In this document: one piece after another, positions 1 through 4,157 of the stretch
Layout: the number at the start of each line of letters is the position of its first letter
How positions within the stretch are numbered: the first letter of the stretch is position 1
Assembly: GCA_030647175.1 (NCBI GenBank)
Contig: JAUSJU010000023.1
Location: 1-6,012, forward strand
Length of the DNA stretch: 6,012 bases
Direction of reading: 5' to 3'
Source: a bacterium
Lineage (GTDB): Bacteria; Patescibacteriota; Minisyncoccia; Minisyncoccales; UBA10102
Made by a program: the position numbers and the translations under genes
The notes under the pieces: generated by a model
What the model was told of the DNA's origin: nothing
Seen by the model: the letters and a program-made list of their open reading frames with translations, nothing else
Database searches by the model: none

Positions 1-498
1 GATCACCTGCTCCTTTCAGGCCCCAATGGGATCGGCAAGAGCACACTCCTTGAATCGTTGGCTACGGGGAGCGCAAAGGGGATCAAGGTGGCGCAGAATG
101 TGAGAATCGGATACTACCGTCAGGATTTCTCCACTCTCCGCATGGAGGATACCGTATACGATTCCCTAGGGTCTGTTTCAGAGAACCAGTCTGAAGAGAC
201 GCTTCGCTCGGTCGCTGCGGGGTTCCTGATTACGGGGGAATTGATGCATGTGAAAGTAGGGAATTTGTCTGAAGGGCAAAAGGGCCTTTTGTCTTTCGCG
301 CGTCTTGTCCTGCAGAAACCAGGACTCCTTATTCTGGATGAGCCTACCAACCATATGAATTTTCGGCACCTTCCGATTATCGCAGCGGCTCTTGATGCAT
401 ACGACGGAGCGATGATATTGGTGAGCCACGTTCCAGAGTTCATCCAGCAGATCCGTATCAACGAAACTCTTGATCTGGAAAAGAAGCAGGGCGACTAG
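1..498 (+). CDS. ABC-F family ATPase, C-terminal nucleotide-binding domain (5' partial)
   Basis: The frame is open from base 1, so the gene begins outside the window; 165 residues are visible and the TTG at 58 is not a credible start because it lies after the Walker A motif. Motifs in order: Walker A GPNGIGKST (residues 7-15), Q-loop Gln near 41 (YYRQDF), signature LSEGQK (89-94), Walker B LLILDE with catalytic Glu114, the ABC-F style EPTNHM, and the switch His143 in SH. The short spacing and the EPTNH motif followed by a terminal SH region are typical of the second ATPase domain of soluble ABC-F proteins, which act on ribosomes (EttA, Uup and resistance types). No membrane segment is seen. 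Unusual points are Glu replacing the second Gly of LSGGQ, HM-NF instead of HLDI after EPTN, and SHVPEF instead of SHDRxF. The protein stops soon after the H-loop, so it has no long C-terminal extension. ABC ATPase is certain; the ABC-F assignment is likely. Confidence 0.88.
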   Translation, partial: DHLLLSGPNGIGKSTLLESLATGSAKGIKVAQNVRIGYYRQDFSTLRMEDTVYDSLGSVSENQSEETLRSVAAGFLITGELMHVKVGNLSEGQKGLLSFARLVLQKPGLLILDEPTNHMNFRHLPIIAAALDAYDGAMILVSHVPEFIQQIRINETLDLEKKQGD

Positions 499-560
499 AG
501 GGTTCTTTAAAGATTAAGAATCGCAGTTTTTTCTACTCAGGCAATCTTTCCAGGGAAGTT

Positions 561-1013
<453 letters not shown>

Positions 1014-1035
1014 ATCTCGTAAGGTCTTTCTGCTT

Positions 1036-1746
1036 TTATGCGATCGTTCTTCCTCCGTCAATCGTCAGTACGTGCCCTGTGACAAAGTCAGCTTCTAAGA
1101 GGTAGCGCACGCCTTTTGTGATTTCTTCTGCGCCTCCCCAGCGTTTCAACGGCGTTTTCTCAAAGACTTCCTGCTCCTCTGCTTCCGTAAGATCAGGAGG
1201 TTTTAATATGGGGCCGGGAGCTATGCAATTGACCAGCACGGAAGGCGCCAGTTCCTTTGCGAGAGATTTGGTAATGCCTATGATAGCGGTCTTGGCGACA
1301 TTGTAAGGAAGGTATTCTTGGTACGGCCTTGCGAGCACCGACCAGTCCGAGAACAGGATGATCTTTCCCTTGATTTCCCCCTTGTTCCTGAGCATCTCAT
1401 CTCCTGCAATCTTTCCAAACAAGAACGCGCTCTTTGCGATCGTATCCATACTTCTTGTCCATGCATCTTCGTTGAGTTCCTTCCAGGGTACCCGTTCATA
1501 GGTGGCTGCCATATGAACAAGGCCGTCTATGCGACCGAATTCCTTCTTGGCTGTTTCCACGACTCGTTGTACGTCTTCTTCCTTTGAAACATCTGCCTGG
1601 ATGCGTACGCCCAAAGCTCCTGCCTCTTGAGGAGAGCGGAAGTAGGTCATGACGAGGTTTGCTCCCTGCTCATTGAGCATTTCTGCCACGTTCTGCCCGA
1701 TGCGAGCAGCCCCCGTGAGAATGAATGTTTTGTTTTTCAGATCCAT
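1036..1746 (-). CDS. short-chain dehydrogenase/reductase (FabG / pteridine reductase-like)
   Basis: A 236-residue classical-length SDR with a Rossmann fold, cytosolic and predicted to use NAD(P)H. Motifs: cofactor loop TGAARIG (residues 11-17), Asp52 of the ADV motif after beta-3, HMAA (78-81) where classical SDRs have NNAG, Ser133/Asp134/Ser136 at the active-site strand, catalytic YNVAK (Tyr148, Lys152), a PGPI segment (178-180 region) and a terminal IDGG. TGAARIG and the DW..RP....YLPY pattern before the catalytic Tyr resemble pteridine reductase/FolM-type SDRs more than FabG, but the substrate cannot be settled from sequence. I chose ATG at 1746 because LKNKTFILTG then sits at the normal SDR N-terminus; an upstream in-frame start at 1782 would lie inside the predicted promoter. 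There is no good Shine-Dalgarno (only AGGTG very close to the ATG), and a promoter abuts the start codon. The pseudopilin gene follows 22 nt downstream. Confidence 0.9.
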   Translation of the reverse strand: MDLKNKTFILTGAARIGQNVAEMLNEQGANLVMTYFRSPQEAGALGVRIQADVSKEEDVQRVVETAKKEFGRIDGLVHMAATYERVPWKELNEDAWTRSMDTIAKSAFLFGKIAGDEMLRNKGEIKGKIILFSDWSVLARPYQEYLPYNVAKTAIIGITKSLAKELAPSVLVNCIAPGPILKPPDLTEAEEQEVFEKTPLKRWGGAEEITKGVRYLLEADFVTGHVLTIDGGRTIA

Positions 1747-1753
1747 CGCACCT

Positions 1754-1782
1754 ATTCTAGCAGATACGCCGTATGAGGCCAA
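1754..1782 (-). promoter_or_regulatory. promoter of the SDR gene, predicted leaderless
   Basis: On the minus strand a -35 TTGGCC (1777-1782) is followed by exactly 17 nt and then TGC-TAGAAT (-10 at 1754-1759, with TG of an extended -10 at 1761-1762). Only 7 nt separate the -10 from the ATG at 1746, so transcription should begin at or next to the start codon. The preceding transcription unit ends at a terminator at 1801-1830, so an independent promoter is expected here. Confidence 0.6.
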
Positions 1783-1800
1783 TATTCTAATAGGAGAAGA

Positions 1801-1830
1801 GAAAGAAAAAAAGACCCGAAGGGGTCTTTA
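1801..1830 (-). terminator. intrinsic terminator of the 77-aa protein gene
   Basis: A perfect 8-bp stem, AAAGACCC (1810-1817) with GGGTCTTT (1822-1829), and a 4-nt loop. Read on the minus strand it is followed directly by a T-rich run (1802-1809, one C interruption). It lies 11 nt after the TAA of the gene ending at 1841, and upstream of the SDR promoter, so it separates the two units. The plus-strand side lacks a comparable T run. Confidence 0.85.
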
Positions 1831-1840
1831 AGGGATATTC

Positions 1841-2074
1841 TTAGTATCTGGGCGAGGGCCAGAAGCCCCATCTTTCTTGAGGCGCAGGCTTTGCCGGTAC
1901 TGCTTTTTGCTCTCGAACGATTACTTGGACTTCTCCCCATTTTTTGTGCTTGAGCTCTGGGACCGAGACGCCAAGCGAGGTAGCTTCAGACGAGTCGGCA
2001 ATCTTTCTTGCAGCTTTTACCCGAGCCTTTCTTGTCTGGCTGCGTACGATGTTCTGGGTAGTCCTCTTCTTCAT
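1841..2074 (-). CDS. small basic protein of unknown function (77 aa)
   Basis: I do not recognise this family. The 77-residue product begins MKKRTTQNIVRSQTRKARVK and is strongly basic over its first 24 residues, which could form a charged helix. The middle (about 30-57) is mixed with hydrophobic positions (LGVSVPEL, WGEVQVIV), and the tail is Pro-rich with an aromatic end (WGFWPSPRY). No signal peptide or membrane segment is seen. The start is well supported: ATG at 2074 is preceded by AAAGGAGG (2081-2088) with a 6-nt spacer, while the longer frame from TTG at 2131 would begin inside the predicted -35 box. It has its own promoter and a strong terminator, so it is a monocistronic gene. The basic N-terminus suggests nucleic acid or ribosome binding, but that is inference only. 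Confidence 0.8.
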   Translation of the reverse strand: MKKRTTQNIVRSQTRKARVKAARKIADSSEATSLGVSVPELKHKKWGEVQVIVREQKAVPAKPAPQERWGFWPSPRY

Positions 2075-2080
2075 AGGAAT

Positions 2081-2088
2081 CCTCCTTT
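2081..2088 (-). promoter_or_regulatory. strong Shine-Dalgarno site fixing the 2074 start
   Basis: Minus-strand AAAGGAGG, 6 nt before the ATG at 2074. It matches the anti-Shine-Dalgarno sequence almost fully and rejects the longer reading frame beginning at 2131. Confidence 0.85.
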
Positions 2089-2102
2089 GGGTTACTGAAA
2101 AG

Positions 2103-2131
2103 ATCTTAACACCTGGAACAAACTTTATCAA
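2103..2131 (-). promoter_or_regulatory. promoter of the 77-aa protein gene
   Basis: Minus strand: -35 TTGATA (2126-2131), 17-nt spacer, extended -10 TGT-TAAGAT (-10 at 2103-2108). The predicted start of transcription is near 2096, giving a leader of about 22 nt that contains the Shine-Dalgarno site at 2081-2088. Confidence 0.6.
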
Positions 2132-2157
2132 CGAGCCTTTCTTTACAGAGATTTTTC

Positions 2158-2166
2158 TGGCATACT
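2158..2166 (+). promoter_or_regulatory. possible extended -10 element of the thioredoxin-like gene, leaderless
   Basis: TGG-CATACT: an extended -10 type TG (2158-2159) and a -10-like hexamer CATACT (2161-2166, 4 of 6 consensus) lie 6 nt before the ATG at 2173, which would place the transcript start on the A of the ATG. No convincing -35 is seen (TTTCTT at 17-nt spacing) and there is no Shine-Dalgarno sequence. The case rests on position and on the similar layout at neighbouring genes. Confidence 0.35.
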
Positions 2167-2172
2167 AATGGT

Positions 2173-2721
2173 ATGGCGCTTACTCAATCATTCCAGAAAC
2201 TCAAGAGGGGAGACAAAGCCCCTGATTTTTCTCTGCAGGGGACAGACGGCAAGACCTATTCTCTGTCTGACTTCCAGGGGAAGAAAGGATTGCTCATCGT
2301 ATTCATGTGTAATCATTGCCCGTACGTGAAGGCAAAGATCGGAGCAATCGTGGATCTGTATAGCAAATACAAAGACAGCATTGCTTTCGTGGGCGTCAAC
2401 AGTAATGACCCAAACTATCCCGGAGAGGGCAAGGAGAGCATGAAAGCCTTTGCGAAAGAGAGGGGCATGGCTTTCCCATATCTTTTTGACGAGACTCAGG
2501 AGGTCGCCAAGGCATACGGCGCCACCTGCACTCCTGACCCGTTCTTGTTTGACGGCAGCCAAGAGCTCCTTTTCCACGGGAGGATTGACGACGCGTTAGA
2601 ACCCGGACAAGAAACAAAAGAGCACACCATGGATGAAGTGATTGAGAATCTTCTAGCTGGAAAAGAGATAGGGGATGAGTTCAAGCCTTCGCTCGGGTGC
2701 TCTATTAAATGGATTGAATGA
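2173..2721 (+). CDS. peroxiredoxin-like thioredoxin-fold protein (PRX_like1 type)
   Basis: A 182-residue cytosolic protein of the AhpC/TSA-redoxin group. The N-terminus has the peroxiredoxin-type KAPDFSLQGTDGKTYSLSDF (15-34). The active site is MCNHCPYVK with Cys46 and Cys49, which gives a CxxC as in thioredoxins together with the family's CNHCPY signature. Next are GVNSND (74-79) and ATCTPDPFLFD with Cys119 and the cis-Pro equivalent Pro121. The C-terminal GCSIKW carries Cys176. CNHCPY, CTPDPF and a terminal GCSIKW are hallmarks of the peroxiredoxin-like 1 family, which is conserved but poorly characterised; thiol-disulfide exchange or peroxide reduction is the likely activity. No signal peptide or lipobox is present, unlike ResA/TlpA. 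Length is normal. ATG at 2173 has no Shine-Dalgarno. The TGA stop overlaps the ATG of the next mini-ORF (ATGA), which suggests coupled translation. Confidence 0.9.
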   Translation: MALTQSFQKLKRGDKAPDFSLQGTDGKTYSLSDFQGKKGLLIVFMCNHCPYVKAKIGAIVDLYSKYKDSIAFVGVNSNDPNYPGEGKESMKAFAKERGMAFPYLFDETQEVAKAYGATCTPDPFLFDGSQELLFHGRIDDALEPGQETKEHTMDEVIENLLAGKEIGDEFKPSLGCSIKWIE

Positions 2722-2837
2722 ATATGAAAAAGAATATACGCACACAATCGCTCAAAGCTACAAACCAGATCCAGAGAGCATGGAATCTGGCAGCTCGCAA
2801 AGAGCATCCAAAGGGGAGAGGTAATAAAAAGAAGTAG
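2718..2837 (+). CDS. very small basic protein (39 aa), overlapping the upstream stop
   Basis: I do not recognise this peptide. It would be 39 residues from ATG 2718 or 37 from ATG 2724, which gives MKKNIRTQSLKATNQIQRAW and then a basic tail ending GRGNKKK. The first ATG overlaps the TGA of the thioredoxin-like gene as ATGA, a typical translational coupling arrangement; there is no separate Shine-Dalgarno. About a third of residues are Lys or Arg, with only one Glu and no Asp. It might bind nucleic acid or be a small ribosome-associated protein, but this is inference. Its last codons lie over the T-run of a minus-strand terminator, and only 8 nt separate its stop from the convergent gene. The start of the peptide loosely resembles the 77-aa protein at 1841-2074 (MKK..RTQ.....AARK). 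The frame could also be chance; coupling and composition favour a gene. Confidence 0.5.
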   Translation: MNMKKNIRTQSLKATNQIQRAWNLAARKEHPKGRGNKKK

Positions 2838-2854
2838 GGAATCTCCTAATCCCC
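2826..2854 (-). terminator. probable terminator of the 91-aa protein gene
   Basis: On the minus strand GGGGAT (2849-2854) pairs with ATTCCC (2837-2842), 6 bp with one G-T wobble, around a 6-nt loop that contains the TAG stop of the 91-aa gene. It is followed by a T-rich but interrupted run (TACTTCTTTTTATT). The run overlaps the last codons of the plus-strand mini-ORF. The stem is short, so confidence is moderate. Confidence 0.4.
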
Positions 2855-3121
2855 AAAGAGAATTCGTACTGCCGTTCTCGCTACATCTGAAAGCGAACCT
2901 CCGGAAACATACTTCCGGCTATCTTTCGTATAGAGATTGCGCCCGCTCCCTTTTATCGTATCTCCCTCAACGTATGCAATCTTATGGTAGTTCTTGTCGT
3001 AGACGGCGTCGTCTGAGAAATAGCCTACGCGGTTTCCCTTGCGGTCAAACAATTCGCCTCCGCTTACCCATCCCAGTTCTTCTCCGCCCCTCCAGATTTT
3101 GTCTCCTTGAACGCTGATCAT
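2846..3121 (-). CDS. small repeat protein, beta-flower-like (91 aa), function unknown
   Basis: A 91-residue protein with about four tandem beta-rich units of roughly 16 residues: GDKIWRGGEELGWVSGG, then LFDRKGNRVGYFSDD, VYDKNYHKIAYVEGD and IKGSGRNLYTKDSRKYVSGG. Each unit has a turn (D-K/R-x-G-N type) between two short strands, with aromatic residues at the same register. This resembles the small four-fold beta-flower domain proteins found in many bacteria; I make that assignment from the pattern only. The tail SLSDVARTAVRILFGD could be an amphipathic helix. No signal peptide and no Cys are present. ATG at 3121 has no Shine-Dalgarno; a near-consensus promoter sits 8 nt upstream, which fits leaderless initiation. 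It is convergent with the thioredoxin-like/mini-ORF unit and divergent from the 95-aa gene. Confidence 0.8.
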   Translation of the reverse strand: MISVQGDKIWRGGEELGWVSGGELFDRKGNRVGYFSDDAVYDKNYHKIAYVEGDTIKGSGRNLYTKDSRKYVSGGSLSDVARTAVRILFGD

Positions 3122-3129
3122 AGGCTTTC

Positions 3130-3158
3130 ATGATAACGGTTTTCTTAATGAACGTCAA
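3130..3158 (-). promoter_or_regulatory. near-consensus promoter of the 91-aa protein gene, leaderless
   Basis: Minus strand: -35 TTGACG (3153-3158, 5 of 6 consensus), 17-nt spacer, -10 TATCAT (3130-3135, 5 of 6). Eight nt separate the -10 from the ATG at 3121, so the transcript should begin at about 3121-3123, leaving no room for a ribosome binding site. Confidence 0.7.
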
Positions 3159-3189
3159 AGAATCGCCAGAAAGGAGATTTTTACGAAAA

Positions 3190-3217
3190 TTGACAGAAGG
3201 AAGATTTCTTGTAGGAT
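3190..3217 (+). promoter_or_regulatory. promoter of the 95-aa protein gene
   Basis: Consensus -35 TTGACA (3190-3195), 16-nt spacer, -10 TAGGAT (3212-3217, 4 of 6). The predicted transcript start is near 3224, giving a leader of about 22 nt that holds the AAGGAGG ribosome binding site at 3234-3240. Confidence 0.65.
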
Positions 3218-3233
3218 AGTATCAGTACTGAAG

Positions 3234-3240
3234 AAGGAGG
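3234..3240 (+). promoter_or_regulatory. Shine-Dalgarno site deciding the 3246 start
   Basis: AAGGAGG lies 5 nt before ATG 3246 but only 2 nt before the GTG at 3243, so the ATG is the better start. Confidence 0.8.
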
Positions 3241-3245
3241 GAGTG

Positions 3246-3533
3246 ATGGCGTCATTCCAGTCTCTTAACCAAGAATTCCAGGGGAAAAAAGAGGGGCAAT
3301 GGCAAGAATGGTTCTGCAGAGTTTGTGGAACGAGAGGCCAGGTCGCATATAAAGAGGGAGAAGATGCATTTTCGGTGATCTACCGCGTTCAGGATCACCA
3401 TGGCAAATTCTCACCCCATTGCAGTCTGGAATCAGTCCAGGTCGTCAACCAGGCTCTTATTACGCCTCAGGAGGAGCACGAGATATCGCAACTCACTTAT
3501 GTGGGCACTCTTTCTCGCACCGCTTTTGCCTGA
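3246..3533 (+). CDS. uncharacterised small Cys/His-containing protein (95 aa)
   Basis: I do not recognise this family. The 95-residue soluble protein has Cys24 and Cys27 in FCRVCG, a zinc-knuckle-like CxxC, and His51, His52, His58 and Cys59 in DHHGKFSPHC. These could complete a single zinc site (CxxC plus His/Cys), but no standard zinc-ribbon pattern is met and metal binding is inference. The N-terminus is Gln-rich (FQSLNQEFQG, GQWQEW). No membrane segment or signal peptide is seen. The start at ATG 3246 is set by the AAGGAGG 5 nt upstream. The gene is monocistronic: it has its own consensus-like promoter and is followed 22 nt after its TGA by an intrinsic terminator. It is divergent from the 91-aa gene. 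Confidence 0.75.
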   Translation: MASFQSLNQEFQGKKEGQWQEWFCRVCGTRGQVAYKEGEDAFSVIYRVQDHHGKFSPHCSLESVQVVNQALITPQEEHEISQLTYVGTLSRTAFA

Positions 3534-3555
3534 GTCTTATGCAGAAAGATATCCT

Positions 3556-3589
3556 AGCCAGCTTACGACAATTTCAAAGCTGGCTTTTT
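3556..3589 (+). terminator. intrinsic terminator of the 95-aa protein gene
   Basis: A perfect 9-bp stem, AGCCAGCTT (3556-3564) with AAGCTGGCT (3577-3585), a 12-nt loop and five consecutive T (3585-3589). It begins 22 nt after the TGA at 3533. Confidence 0.85.
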
Positions 3590-3601
3590 CATTGGAGATG
3601 A

Positions 3602-3672
3602 GGTTTTTTGATATTGTCTAAGGTACGAAATCAGTTAGCGCAGAGAATCGCCACAAAGGCGGTTTTTTGATA
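3602..3672 (+). repeat. 12-bp direct repeat GGTTTTTTGATA in the intergenic region
   Basis: Identical copies at 3602-3613 and 3661-3672, 59 bp apart. The second copy contains the T-run of the terminator at 3646-3668 and the TGA-TA of the putative -10 element. The first copy is followed by TTGT, which also makes a TGn-TATTGT element. The copies fall in non-coding DNA between the 95-aa and HAD genes. Confidence 0.6.
3646..3668 (+). terminator. second intrinsic terminator upstream of the HAD-ATPase operon
   Basis: A 7-bp stem, AATCGCC (3646-3652) with GGCGGTT (3658-3664; one T-G wobble), a 5-nt loop and a run of six T (3663-3668). No gene is evident between this and the terminator ending at 3589, so it is either a backup terminator or the end of a short untranslated RNA. 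Confidence 0.7.
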
Positions 3673-3676
3673 AACT
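3668..3676 (+). promoter_or_regulatory. possible extended -10 element of the HAD-ATPase operon, leaderless
   Basis: TGA-TAAACT: TG (3668-3669) one base before TAAACT (3671-3676, 4 of 6 consensus). The ATG at 3683 follows after 6 nt, so a transcript would begin on it. No -35 is recognisable because the upstream DNA is the terminator stem. The T-run of the terminator directly adjoins the element. Confidence 0.35.
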
Positions 3677-3682
3677 ATGATC

Positions 3683-4153
3683 ATGATAACCTGCATTCTT
3701 TTTGATTTCTCACGGGTACTGCTGTTTCCTAAGGATGAGAGCTACACGGGAGGCTTGAATAAGCTCAATCGTATACTTGCAGATCAGCCGGGATACAGCA
3801 TATTGGATCATTTCCGACTCAATGAAGAACTTCTGGCGTATTTGCGCATTCTCGGAAAAAGCAGGGATATCTATATCTTTACCAGCGAAACAATACAGGA
3901 TGCTCCGGAGTTTGCTCCTCATCTCGCTTCAGCATTCAAGGGCGTGTATTCAGCTACGAAGCTTTCAACATCCAAGAAGCTCCCGGAGGCGTACGAGATC
4001 GTTCTTAAAGATCTCAATAAGAAACCAGAGGAGGTATTGTTCGTAGATGATAACAAGGGGAATATTGAAGCAGCATCTCTGGCAGGGCTCCATACAATAT
4101 TGTATACTTCAAACGCTCAGCTATTCTCTGAATTAGAAAAGAAACTGCAATAA
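3683..4153 (+). CDS. HAD superfamily hydrolase-like protein with altered motif I
   Basis: A 156-residue HAD-like protein. Motif I is ILFDFSRVL: the nucleophile Asp8 is present, but the usual second Asp (D-x-D, the general acid/base in phosphatases) is Ser10. Motif II is IFTSE with Thr67, motif III is probably Lys98 or Lys99 in SKKLPEAYEI, and motif IV is VLFVDDNKGNIEAA with Asp122 and Asp123. The cap region between motifs I and II is short (about residues 15-60) and helical, as in small subfamily I HADs resembling haloacid dehalogenase or beta-phosphoglucomutase types. Loss of Asp+2 occurs in HADs with other chemistry, so phosphatase activity is uncertain. I chose ATG 3683 over 3677 because MITCILFDF matches the usual HAD N-terminus and the putative -10 ends at 3676. 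The P-type ATPase starts 4 nt after the stop, and P-type ATPases share the HAD catalytic fold, although a functional link is only inferred. Confidence 0.88.
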   Translation: MITCILFDFSRVLLFPKDESYTGGLNKLNRILADQPGYSILDHFRLNEELLAYLRILGKSRDIYIFTSETIQDAPEFAPHLASAFKGVYSATKLSTSKKLPEAYEIVLKDLNKKPEEVLFVDDNKGNIEAASLAGLHTILYTSNAQLFSELEKKLQ

Positions 4154-4157
4154 AGAT

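Noticed and set aside
499..560. Terminator between the convergent ABC-F and pseudopilin genes
   Set aside because: Only weak stems are seen: a 5-bp stem near 501-520 and CTTTC/GGAAG at 546-558 followed by TTTTATT. Not strong enough to call.
1056..1061. TTGACG as a -35 for the pseudopilin
   Set aside because: It encodes the conserved IDGG of the SDR and the matching -10 (TAAAAG) is poor; kept only as a possibility.
1747..1782. N-terminal extension of the SDR (12 residues from 1782)
   Set aside because: The region carries the promoter, and SDR homology begins at LKNKTFILTG just after ATG 1746.
2075..2131. Longer form of the 77-aa protein from TTG 2131
   Set aside because: The start lies inside the predicted -35 box and the AAAGGAGG site points clearly to ATG 2074.
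3598..3621. 7-codon ORF after GGAG (ATG AGG ... TAA)
   Set aside because: Too short and without conserved context; likely chance.
3128..3690. Shared 10-mer TCATGATAAC at 3128-3137 and 3681-3690
   Set aside because: It falls in a promoter in one case and in the HAD start codons in the other; a single short match is expected by chance.
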